NCBI GenBank assembly: GCA_905182495.1 | Contig: CAJJBU010000003.1 | Span: 370,263-434,262 of the forward strand | Source: Flavobacteriales bacterium UBA952 | GTDB taxonomy: Bacteria; Bacteroidota; Bacteroidia; Flavobacteriales_D; Crocinitomicaceae | Direction of reading: 5' to 3' | Length of the DNA: 64,000 bases | Shown here: positions 35,867-43,900 of the stretch, in pieces | How the letters are laid out: every line of letters starts with the position of its first letter | Numbering within the stretch: the first letter of the stretch is position 1 | Made by a program: the position numbers and the translations under genes | The notes under the pieces: model-generated | What the model saw: the letters and a program-made list of their open reading frames with translations, nothing else | The model's database searches: none | What the model was told of the DNA's origin: nothing

Positions 35867-38800
35867 AATCTCGCGCCAATCAACTTAGCCTTTCCCCCCG
35901 CTTCAACCCCAGACGTTAACGCGGTAACCGATGAACAAGATAATTGCACTGTAAACCCGATAGTGGCTTTTGTTTCAGATGTTTCAGACGGAGGGTCATG
36001 CCCAGAAACGATTACCAGAACATACAGCATAACTGATGATTGCGAGAATCAAATTCTAGTAACCCAGTTAATTGTAATTGGTGGTGGATTGGTACCAGAA
36101 CCGACGGTATCAGCCAATGGGCCTTTATGTGAAGGCGAGGACGCTATATTTACAATAGATGGTTTAGCAGGCGCAACAGTTACTTATGATATCGGGCAAG
36201 GAGCGTCAACAACTGTTTTATCAGGCGGAACATCAATAATAACGGTGCCTTCAGCGTCAACAGATGTAACAATCACGTTATTAGAGATTGCCGATGGATC
36301 TTGTGTTTCAATTATAAACGTATCGGCTGTCGTTGTCGTGAATCTACAAACGACACCTTCATTTACACAGCTTGGAACTTATTGTGAGGGAGACACACCG
36401 GGTTTGTTATCTGGAACATCATTAGAGGGAATAACGGGAACCTGGTCACCAACAACGATAAGTACAACAGCGGGAGGAACGATCACCTATTCATTTACGA
36501 ATGATGCTGGGCAATGTGCTTTGGGAACGACTATGGATGTGGAAATCATCGCACCAACCCTACCTGCTTTTACACAGATAGCACCAATATGTTTAAATGC
36601 CGCTTCACCAACACTACCAGTGACCTCTGACAATGGGATAACAGGGACATGGAGTCCATCAGTAATTAATACGAGTGCTTCAGGAACCAGCACGTATACT
36701 TTCACACCTGACTTAGGCCTTTGTGCAACGATTACAACCATGGATATTACCATAGATCCTGCGGTTCAATCTACATTTACACAGCTTGGAACTTATTGTG
36801 AGGGAGACACACCGGGTTTGTTATCTGGAACATCATTAGAGGGAATAACGGGAACCTGGTCACCAACAACGATAAGTACAACAGCGGGAGGAACGATCAC
36901 CTATTCATTTACGAATGATGCTGGGCAATGTGCTTTGGGAACGACTATGGATGTGGAAATCATCGCACCAACCCTACCTGCTTTTACACAGATAGCACCA
37001 ATATGTTTAAATGCCGCTTCACCAACACTTCCAGTGACCTCTGACAATGGGATAACAGGGACATGGAGTCCATCAGTAATTAATACGAGTGCTTCAGGAC
37101 CCAGCACGTATACTTTCACACCTGACCTAGGCCTTTGTGCAACGATTACAACCATGGATATTACCATAGATCCTGCGGTTCAATCTACATTTACACAGCT
37201 TGGAACTTATTGTGAGGGAGACACACCGGGTTTGTTATCTGGAACATCATTAGAGGGAATAACGGGAACCTGGTCACCAACAACGATAAGTACAACAGCG
37301 GGAGGAACGATCACCTATTCATTTACGAATGATGCTGGGCAATGTGCTTTGGGAACGACTATGGATGTGGAAATCATCGCACCAACCCTACCTGCTTTTA
37401 CACAGATAGCACCAATATGTTTAAATGCCGCTTCACCAACACTACCAGTGACCTCTGACAATGGGATAACAGGGACATGGAGTCCATCAGTAATTAATAC
37501 GAGTGCTTCAGGACCCAGCACGTATACTTTCACACCTGACCTAGGCCTTTGTGCAACGATTACAACCATGGATCTAGAAATCGCGGACCCACCCTTAATA
37601 GATGCTGGTACAAATCAAATCATCAATTGTATTTCTAATATTGGGGGTGCTCAAATAGGCTCCTCTCCTATTCTAGGAAATATTTATAGCTGGACTCCAG
37701 CTTCTGGTCTTTCAGATGCAGGCGCAGCAAACCCCATTGCAAATCCAACAGGAACAACAACATATACACTTACGGTGACCAATACGTCAGGTTGTTCATC
37801 ATTTGCACAAGTGAATGTAAGTCTTGACCTTACCGCCCCTGTTATAGGAATCACTAACAACACGGGAACAAATATTCTCACATGCACATTGCTTGATATT
37901 AATTTAACGGCAACCGGTGCAGCGAGCTATTCATGGGATAACGGACTAGGAAATATTGATGCAGCGAACATTACTTCTCCAGGTATTTATACAGTAACCG
38001 GTACGGGGCCAAATGGTTGCGAGGCAACAGAACAAATAGAGATTATTCAGGATAACGGAGTTGATTTATTTCTCGTGCTAATAGAAACAGAAATTTGCTC
38101 AGGCGAAGAGGTTTTGATACAAGCGAATAGCTCTGAGGCTACTAGTTTTGATTGGTCAGTTGTTCAAAATGGTGTAGCAGGAGGAACTGATGGAACAATA
38201 GTAAATACGGGAGCAGGAGTAGAAATCATACAAGTATTGACAGCAACAGGAGCATCCAGTGGAACAGTTGATTACACGATCACTCCTACACTTGGCGGAT
38301 GTATGGGCGAGCCCCAGACAGTCACCGTTACTGTATTAGCGCCGTTAACCCCATCATTCACAACGCCTGGCCCGTTCTGTCTTAACGACACACCTACAGC
38401 TTTGACCTTGAATTCACTAGAGAATATTTCAGGCTCATGGTCTCCGTCTTTAATTTCCACCTCAACAGCAGGAGTAAGCAGTTATGTTTTTACCCCAAAC
38501 CCTGGACAATGTGCGTTAACACAAAGCATAGACATAACAGTGAACGCCCTTCCTGTCGTCGATTTTACTGGTGAAAACCTTATTGGTTGCGCCCCATCTA
38601 CTGCAACCCTTACAAGCCTTTTTGGCTCTGGTCTTTGGACGATTAGTAATGGTGTTGTTTTAACCGGGAATTCGGTAACAGTAACTGTGAATACTCCAGG
38701 GTGTTATGACGTGACACTTCAGATAGAAGAAAATGGATGTACAAATTCATTAACAACCCCTAATTATATTTGTGTAGAAGAAGACCCAATAGCTGACTTC

Positions 38801-39322
38801 TCTGCTACTCCAGATTTATTTACAGATGTGGACGCGACAATTTCTTTTACGAACCTCAGCTCTGGAGCGACCTCATTTATTTGGAGTTTTGGTGATGGGA
38901 ACTCAAGCACTTACATTAATCCGTCGAATTTCTATGAATCAACAGAAGAAGGTGCGCTAATCACCCTAACGGCTATAAGTGACTTCGGATGTACAGACGA
39001 AGCGCAGCTCATTATTGAATATGATGAGCAAGAAATATTTTATGTTCCTAATTCGTTTACACCTGATGGAGATAATTTTAACCAGGTATTTACACCTGTT
39101 TTTTATTCTGGTTTTGATCCTTATAATTTTGAAATGCTCATCTTCAACAGATGGGGGCAAGTTGTTTTTGAAACGCACGATGCCGATATCGGCTGGGATG
39201 GAACCTATGGTTTAAAAGGTACAAAGGCATCAGATGGAGCCTATACATGGAAAATTATATATAAAACACCTAAAACGGATGAGCGAAAAGTTTTGGTGGG
39301 TCACGTAACCTTAATTCGTTAA
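35204..39322 (+). CDS. Giant T9SS surface protein, C-terminal part with type B sorting domain
   Basis: Continuation (1372 codons from an internal ATG) of the protein begun at 32194, in the +1 frame; the whole would be about 2375 aa. It covers the remaining 237-bp repeats (to about residue 221), a diverged module to about 385, then three 138-aa repeats (about 386-790) and further Ig-like modules. A PKD domain with FIWSFGDGNSSTY lies at about 1200-1275. The C-terminus is a CHU_C/gliding-motility-associated T9SS type B domain (FYVPNSFTPDGDNFNQVF, then FNRWGQVVFE and SDGAYTWKI). Probably a surface adhesin or secreted matrix protein; this is inference. The internal ATG is unlikely to be a true start. 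Confidence 0.85.
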   Translation: MIDLAWTDNCDGTGTVTGTDGLIIGGNCGGTITRTWTYTDVCGNISTVTQTITIDDTTAPVLAPAPANIIVECVGDIPAMIDLAWTDNCDGTGTVTGTDGLIIGGNCGGTITRTWTYTDVCGNISTVTQTITIDDTTAPVLAPAPANIIVECVGDIPAMTDLTWTDNCDGTGTVTGTDGFIIGGNCGGTITRTWTYTDVCGNVSTVTQTITIDDTTNPTASNLAPINLAFPPASTPDVNAVTDEQDNCTVNPIVAFVSDVSDGGSCPETITRTYSITDDCENQILVTQLIVIGGGLVPEPTVSANGPLCEGEDAIFTIDGLAGATVTYDIGQGASTTVLSGGTSIITVPSASTDVTITLLEIADGSCVSIINVSAVVVVNLQTTPSFTQLGTYCEGDTPGLLSGTSLEGITGTWSPTTISTTAGGTITYSFTNDAGQCALGTTMDVEIIAPTLPAFTQIAPICLNAASPTLPVTSDNGITGTWSPSVINTSASGTSTYTFTPDLGLCATITTMDITIDPAVQSTFTQLGTYCEGDTPGLLSGTSLEGITGTWSPTTISTTAGGTITYSFTNDAGQCALGTTMDVEIIAPTLPAFTQIAPICLNAASPTLPVTSDNGITGTWSPSVINTSASGPSTYTFTPDLGLCATITTMDITIDPAVQSTFTQLGTYCEGDTPGLLSGTSLEGITGTWSPTTISTTAGGTITYSFTNDAGQCALGTTMDVEIIAPTLPAFTQIAPICLNAASPTLPVTSDNGITGTWSPSVINTSASGPSTYTFTPDLGLCATITTMDLEIADPPLIDAGTNQIINCISNIGGAQIGSSPILGNIYSWTPASGLSDAGAANPIANPTGTTTYTLTVTNTSGCSSFAQVNVSLDLTAPVIGITNNTGTNILTCTLLDINLTATGAASYSWDNGLGNIDAANITSPGIYTVTGTGPNGCEATEQIEIIQDNGVDLFLVLIETEICSGEEVLIQANSSEATSFDWSVVQNGVAGGTDGTIVNTGAGVEIIQVLTATGASSGTVDYTITPTLGGCMGEPQTVTVTVLAPLTPSFTTPGPFCLNDTPTALTLNSLENISGSWSPSLISTSTAGVSSYVFTPNPGQCALTQSIDITVNALPVVDFTGENLIGCAPSTATLTSLFGSGLWTISNGVVLTGNSVTVTVNTPGCYDVTLQIEENGCTNSLTTPNYICVEEDPIADFSATPDLFTDVDATISFTNLSSGATSFIWSFGDGNSSTYINPSNFYESTEEGALITLTAISDFGCTDEAQLIIEYDEQEIFYVPNSFTPDGDNFNQVFTPVFYSGFDPYNFEMLIFNRWGQVVFETHDADIGWDGTYGLKGTKASDGAYTWKIIYKTPKTDERKVLVGHVTLIR
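36360..37572 (+). repeat. Three tandem 414-bp coding repeats (138 aa each)
   Basis: Copies begin at 36360, 36774 and 37188 at the CATTTACACAGCTTGG string; spacing is exactly 414 bp. They are nearly identical, with a few base changes such as a Thr/Pro switch in the SGTSTY/SGPSTY segment. Each unit is itself two related 69-aa modules: one with CEGDTPGLLSGTSLEGITGTW and one with CLNAASPTLPVTSDNGITGTW. A diverged single module occurs again near 38365-38540. Confidence 0.93.
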
Positions 39323-39330
39323 TAACGAAT
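39314..39330 (+). terminator. Short palindrome at the end of the giant surface protein gene
   Basis: ATTCGTTA (39314-39321) and TAACGAAT (39323-39330) form an 8-bp stem around the stop codon. It is AT-rich, has a 1-nt centre and no U-tract, so at most a weak terminator or processing signal. Confidence 0.2.
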
Positions 39331-39348
39331 AAGGAATAAATAAGTTTT

Positions 39349-40602
39349 TTGAGCACTGCAAGGACTTCTTATAGGATTAATCGTGGTTTGTGGCTAATAG
39401 CAACTTTACTTCCTATAATCATCATACCCGTTAAAGGAATCCCCGATATTTTCAATGTTGCTAAAGGCCCTGTTTTAGCACTAGGCTCTTTGTATTTAAT
39501 CTACTTATTATTTAAAGTAAAAACCCAGCTAATTACACGAGCGAATCTTGTATTAGCGATCTATCTGTTCTTTGTGCTTGTCTCGTCTTTTTTTGCCTAC
39601 AAGCCCTTACTTGCTTTAGTTGGAATGTCGAATAACGCCGGAAGGGTAGAGGGTTTTCTAACCTTGTTCTTTTACGCTGTGTTATTTTATGCTTCAAGAG
39701 AACACATGCGCTTAACAAAGAAGAACATTGTTTTTTTTTTCATAGTGCAATCAGTCGTTGCTGTATACGCGATACTTCAGTTTTATCATATTGATCCTTT
39801 GGTTGAATATTTAAATTATAATAAAGGAGCCTACGCAACAATTGGGAATCAAAATTTTTTAGCAACCCTTGCTCTTCTATTATTGATTTCATCTTCGGGC
39901 TTTTACCTCAGTGAGAAAAAGCAACATTATATTTTTTTTCCGATGGTTTTTTTCGGGGCCCTTCTCGCTTCTAACACCCGGGGTTGTTGGCTAGCATTGA
40001 TTGTTATAAGCCTATTGTCTTTGTATGTTTTGGGTTATCGTATGCTTTGGCGGCGTTATCTGATATTAATAGGGGCTCTTTTTATTATGTTTTTCACAAT
40101 GAACCTTTTTAGTGGAAGCAAAATACAGCAAAGAACCAAAACGATTAAAAGGGAACTTAATATCAATAATGAATGGGCGGGTTCGGGTAGAGCTTTAATC
40201 TGGAAAATGTCTTATGATATTGTCAAGACACACCCTTTTCTCGGTGCAGGGCCCGAAAATTTAAAAGAGGCACTAAAACAGACAAAGAATAAAAGAGCTT
40301 ATTCATATGGTAAACTCACGGGCCATACGGTTGATAAAGCGCATAATGAACTTCTTCATATTGCCGCTGTTTCTGGAATACCGGCACTTATATCATATCT
40401 GTTATTTATTCTGATAATTTTTATAAAACAACGTAGGAGTATTTTTAAAAACAAGATAAAGAGTGTTCTCGCTTTTGCTATTTTGGCATATTTAATACAA
40501 TCACTATTTAATATTAGTGTAATTGCTGTAGCACCTTTTTTTTGGATCTTATTAGGTCTTTTTGCTCAAGAATCTGCCAAAACAACAAATCCACCTACAT
40601 AA
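39349..40602 (+). CDS. O-antigen ligase family (Wzy_C) membrane protein
   Basis: Polytopic membrane protein, 417 aa, with about ten hydrophobic helices. The Wzy_C-type signature lies in the second half: SNTRGCWLALIVISLLSLY, a large loop with GSGRALIWKMSYDIVKTHPFLGAGPENL and the loop histidine in DKAHNELLHIAAVSGI. Families of this type ligate or polymerise O-antigen or other polysaccharide at the periplasmic face. The start is TTG (39349), as no ATG/GTG lies between the upstream stop and the first helix. It overlaps the convergent isoaspartyl peptidase gene by 8 bp. Confidence 0.85.
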   Translation: MSTARTSYRINRGLWLIATLLPIIIIPVKGIPDIFNVAKGPVLALGSLYLIYLLFKVKTQLITRANLVLAIYLFFVLVSSFFAYKPLLALVGMSNNAGRVEGFLTLFFYAVLFYASREHMRLTKKNIVFFFIVQSVVAVYAILQFYHIDPLVEYLNYNKGAYATIGNQNFLATLALLLLISSSGFYLSEKKQHYIFFPMVFFGALLASNTRGCWLALIVISLLSLYVLGYRMLWRRYLILIGALFIMFFTMNLFSGSKIQQRTKTIKRELNINNEWAGSGRALIWKMSYDIVKTHPFLGAGPENLKEALKQTKNKRAYSYGKLTGHTVDKAHNELLHIAAVSGIPALISYLLFILIIFIKQRRSIFKNKIKSVLAFAILAYLIQSLFNISVIAVAPFFWILLGLFAQESAKTTNPPT

Positions 40603-41437
40603 AAACAGCGTTTTCGAGGCCGTTATAAGAGGCGTAAACAACTTTTGGATGTGACTCTAGGAAAAACACATCGCCATTTTTAGAAACCCCTATAGCCCCC
40701 GCAAAACCATCGTAAGGCAGAAGTTCAGAAAAAGATTTTTTAAAAGCCTGCTTTAGTGTCATACCGTCTGTAACCCGAGTTACAATTTTTGTTGCAAGCC
40801 CGTTGCTGACGATGTCTTCTCCAACACCCGTGCAACTCACGGCACAATTTTCATTCGCAAAATTACCGGCAATGGTTGCTGAATCTGAAACCCTACCGGG
40901 TATTTCAAAACCTTTTCCACCCGTCGACGTTGCTGCGGCTAGTTTACCCTCCTTATCAAGAACAACACAACCAACAGTACCCGTTCCTTTGCTTTGTTTT
41001 TTAGCAATAAACTCTTTTTGCCGCTCTTCTGTTTGTGTTGAAAAGGAATCGAATCCGGATAATTTCGCATATTGACAGGCGCCAGACCCACCTAATACAC
41101 GGTCCTCTTCATCCATTAATTTTTGAGCCACAAAAATCGGATTACGGACATCTTCAATATTAATGACACCACTAAATTTTTGTGATTCGCCATCCATGAT
41201 AGCAGCACTCATTCGAATCTTACCGTCACTCTGGATTTGCGATCCTATGCCCGCATTAAATAATGGGTCGTCTTCAAGAAGTGAGGTCGCATAAATTGCA
41301 GTTTGCAGAGCGCTATGATCTGCCAAATACAATTTGGCCTTTTCAAGTATTTGAATTAGAGCTTGCTGCTTTTGTGTTTTTGTTTCAATGGATTGAGACG
41401 ATTCGCTAAAGAACCCTCCGTGAATAAGAATTCTCAT
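40595..41437 (-). CDS. Isoaspartyl peptidase/L-asparaginase (Ntn hydrolase)
   Basis: Plant-type asparaginase/isoaspartyl dipeptidase (family T2), 280 aa. It is made as a precursor cleaved before the nucleophile Thr in GTGTVGCVVLD (about residue 153), with TSTGGKGFEIPGRVSDSATI downstream and FNAGIGSQI earlier. Beta-aspartyl dipeptides released from cyanophycin are a known substrate. The start codon overlaps the cyanophycinase stop (ATGA), so the two are translationally coupled. Confidence 0.92.
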   Translation of the reverse strand: MRILIHGGFFSESSQSIETKTQKQQALIQILEKAKLYLADHSALQTAIYATSLLEDDPLFNAGIGSQIQSDGKIRMSAAIMDGESQKFSGVINIEDVRNPIFVAQKLMDEEDRVLGGSGACQYAKLSGFDSFSTQTEERQKEFIAKKQSKGTGTVGCVVLDKEGKLAAATSTGGKGFEIPGRVSDSATIAGNFANENCAVSCTGVGEDIVSNGLATKIVTRVTDGMTLKQAFKKSFSELLPYDGFAGAIGVSKNGDVFFLESHPKVVYASYNGLENAVFM

Positions 41438-42312
41438 GACAATTCATTTTCAGATTTACGGATCTTAAATTTATTACTGCCTAGGATATAGGTGTCCCCC
41501 ATACTCATAACATGCACAATGAGATTTTCAATTGAAATAGGCTCGCCAAGAGAGATGTCTGTAATATTAGTGTCTTTTATACTTCTACCGTCAACAATAA
41601 TAACAAGGCCAGACCCTAAAGCCTCCATTTCATCGCCTGATTTAATAAGCAGGCCCGTATCTTCTCCAAGGCCCAAACCAATTATTTTAGGGTTAGACAC
41701 AACGGCTTGGAATAAGCGACCTATTCTTCCTCGTTTAACAAAGTGCGTATCAATAGCCACATCATTGATTAAGCCAAGCCCTCCCGTTATTTTAATTTCT
41801 CCCTTTAAAAGAGCCTCCTTACTAGACCCTTGATAAATCATGTTTCTTGATGCGCATGCTGCGCCTGCAGATGTTCCAACATATAGAAAGTGTTCGTTTT
41901 GATACTTATTTAAAATAGCATCATGAACTGCAGTCCCTCCAATTATCGATGTCAAACGGAGTTGATCTCCACCCGTAAAAAAGATTACGTTCGCATCTTT
42001 TATGCGGGACAAAACTTTTTTGTCCTGACAGTTTTCTCTTGATTTTATTTCTAGTACACCGACATTGTCAGCACCGAGATGGTGAAACGCTTTAGAGTAT
42101 TCCTCACCAACAACATCCGGTATACGCGACGCAGTTGCAATGATTTCTATCCTTGAGTCAGTTCCGCAATGGGATTCATCGATAATTCGTTTTAAAATCC
42201 CTCTTTCAAAGAAGTTTAAGTTTTTATCTATTTGTTCCGTGAAATCGTTTTCTGTAAAACTCCCCGTATCAATCCCCCCCCCAATAATGATCAATTTTCC
42301 TACAGGTGCCAT
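41434..42312 (-). CDS. cphB: Cyanophycinase
   Basis: Serine exopeptidase of family S51, 292 aa, that releases beta-Asp-Arg dipeptides from cyanophycin. The catalytic Ser lies in YVGTSAGAACAS (about residue 148). IIGGGIDTGSF opens the protein, and FFTGGDQLRLT and GLGLGEDTGLLI are also family segments. No signal peptide, so it is cytoplasmic and likely acts on an intracellular store. It forms a two-gene operon with the isoaspartyl peptidase, a complete degradation route to free Asp and Arg. No cyanophycin synthetase gene is in the window. Confidence 0.92.
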   Translation of the reverse strand: MAPVGKLIIIGGGIDTGSFTENDFTEQIDKNLNFFERGILKRIIDESHCGTDSRIEIIATASRIPDVVGEEYSKAFHHLGADNVGVLEIKSRENCQDKKVLSRIKDANVIFFTGGDQLRLTSIIGGTAVHDAILNKYQNEHFLYVGTSAGAACASRNMIYQGSSKEALLKGEIKITGGLGLINDVAIDTHFVKRGRIGRLFQAVVSNPKIIGLGLGEDTGLLIKSGDEMEALGSGLVIIVDGRSIKDTNITDISLGEPISIENLIVHVMSMGDTYILGSNKFKIRKSENELS

Positions 42313-42421
42313 AAAAACAAAAATAGTTTTTTTGGTGGTTAAATGGATTACAAACGGGAAATTGTTAATTGCTTTGTTGATTTCTATTGTCTATTGTCTT
42401 ATTTCCCCTTTTCAATATATG

Positions 42422-42429
42422 TAAATTTG
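42422..42429 (+). promoter_or_regulatory. -7 promoter element for dut
   Basis: TAAATTTG ends 6 bp before the dut ATG (42436), so the transcript would have almost no leader and the upstream in-frame ATG at 42343 cannot be the start. The surrounding string TAAATTTGAAGTTAAT is nearly that found before the dehydrogenase at 14147. Confidence 0.45.
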
Positions 42430-42435
42430 AAGTTA

Positions 42436-42876
42436 ATGTCGACAAAAGTTAAGATAATCAATCAGTCTAATAATTCCTTACCCGAATATAAAACAGCCGG
42501 GTCATCAGGGATGGACGTTCGTGCCTACCTAAATGAGGAAGTTAAAATCAAACCTCTAGAAAGAGTATTAATTAAAACGGGGTTGTTTCTGGAAATGGAA
42601 ACGGGTATGGAGTGTCAAGTGAGGCCTCGTAGCGGCCTTGCCTTGAAGCAAGGGATCACAGTTCTTAATACCCCTGGTACAATTGATGCTGATTATAGAG
42701 GGGAGGTTGGGGTCATATTGATTAATTTATCAAGCGAAACGGTGAGCGTAGAGAATGGTGACCGTATTGCTCAGCTCGTGTTTTCGAAAACGGAATGGGT
42801 AGAGTGGTCGTCAGTTAAGGAGGCATCTGAAACGAACAGGGGAGAAGGTGGATTTGGTAGTACAGGTATAAAATAA
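42436..42876 (+). CDS. dut: dUTP diphosphatase
   Basis: Trimeric dUTPase (146 aa from ATG 42436) that hydrolyses dUTP to dUMP. Motifs are: AGSSGMDVRA (motif 1), RPRSGLALK (motif 2), GTIDADYRGEVGVILIN (motif 3), NGDRIAQLVF (motif 4) and the C-terminal GEGGFGSTG arm (motif 5). It starts a plus-strand chain of five envelope-related genes; 7 bp separate it from the nucleotidyltransferase. Confidence 0.96.
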   Translation: MSTKVKIINQSNNSLPEYKTAGSSGMDVRAYLNEEVKIKPLERVLIKTGLFLEMETGMECQVRPRSGLALKQGITVLNTPGTIDADYRGEVGVILINLSSETVSVENGDRIAQLVFSKTEWVEWSSVKEASETNRGEGGFGSTGIK

Positions 42877-42883
42877 ATATAGA

Positions 42884-43900
42884 ATGAATATTATAGTTCC
42901 CATGGCGGGTAGAGGAAGCCGGCTCAGGCCACATACATTAACGGTGCCAAAACCTCTAATTAAAGTAGGGGGAAAACCGATTGTACATCGGCTTGTTGAA
43001 GACATATCAAAAATGTGTAATGAGCAAATAAATGAAGTCGCGTTTGTTATCGGAGACTTCGGTGAGGCTGTTGAAAAAGAGCTTTTAGAGGTCGCAAAAC
43101 AATTAGGTGCGAAAGGGTCGATACATTATCAGACCGAACCTCTAGGAACTGCACATGCCGTTCTTTGTGCTGAAAAATGTTTAAACGGCCCTGTAATCGT
43201 AGCGTTTGCGGACACCTTATTTAAAGCAAATTTCCAGATTTCTGACGAGGTGTCAGGTATGATTTGGGTTAAGCAAATAGATGATCCGAGTGCGTTCGGA
43301 GTCGTTCAGCTTAATGAAAAAAATGAAATTGTTGATTTTGTTGAAAAACCAAAAGAGTTTGTTTCTGATTTGGCTATGATAGGAATTTATTTCTTCAAAG
43401 ACGGGAAAGCACTTGGCAGGGAGCTAAACTTTTTAATTGATAATGATTTGCAAAAAGGAGGAGAATTTCAGCTGCCTGACGCACTTAGGAGACTAACAGA
43501 AAAAGGAACAACGTTTTTGCCGGGAAAGGTAGACGCATGGTTGGATTGTGGAAACAAGAAGGTTACAGTCGAGACCAATAAACAGGTCTTGGGATTTGAC
43601 CAAGATAAAGGATTGGATCTAATTCACCCTACGGTTGAAATCGTAAACTCTGTTGTTATTCAGCCTTGCTTTATAGGAGAGGGAGTAAAGATTTCAAACT
43701 CGATTGTTGGACCCCATACCTCAATAGGGGATTATTCCTTAATCAAGAACTCCGTCTTGACGAATTGCTTGATTCAACATCAATCTTCAGTGTCTAATTT
43801 CGTTTTAAAGGACGCAATGATAGGTGCACATGCCAACATTCATCAAAAACCAAAGGACTACAGCATAGGTGATTATACGACAATGAACGATGCTGAGTAG
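42884..43900 (+). CDS. Sugar-phosphate nucleotidyltransferase (NTP-transferase)
   Basis: Nucleotidyltransferase of the glucose-1-phosphate thymidylyl/uridylyl type, 338 aa. The nucleotide-binding signature GRGSRLRPHTLTVPKPL (about residues 9-25) opens the protein. VDFVEKPKE, a conserved substrate loop, follows at about 147. A left-handed beta-helix-like tail occupies about 250-330 (IGEGVKISNSIVGPHTSIGD). Sugar specificity is not determinable. The end overlaps the next gene by 11 bp. Confidence 0.9.
   Translation: MNIIVPMAGRGSRLRPHTLTVPKPLIKVGGKPIVHRLVEDISKMCNEQINEVAFVIGDFGEAVEKELLEVAKQLGAKGSIHYQTEPLGTAHAVLCAEKCLNGPVIVAFADTLFKANFQISDEVSGMIWVKQIDDPSAFGVVQLNEKNEIVDFVEKPKEFVSDLAMIGIYFFKDGKALGRELNFLIDNDLQKGGEFQLPDALRRLTEKGTTFLPGKVDAWLDCGNKKVTVETNKQVLGFDQDKGLDLIHPTVEIVNSVVIQPCFIGEGVKISNSIVGPHTSIGDYSLIKNSVLTNCLIQHQSSVSNFVLKDAMIGAHANIHQKPKDYSIGDYTTMNDAE

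Noticed and set aside
35149..36030. 293-codon minus-strand open frame in the repeat region
   Set aside because: It is antisense to the 237-bp coding repeats; the frame stays open because the repeat unit is a multiple of three without stops.
36487..37569. Three almost identical minus-strand frames 414 bp apart
   Set aside because: Antisense shadows of the 414-bp coding repeats, not genes.
34701..37572. Tandem repeats as a CRISPR array or satellite DNA
   Set aside because: Units are 237 and 414 bp, directly adjacent and in-frame coding; no spacers exist.
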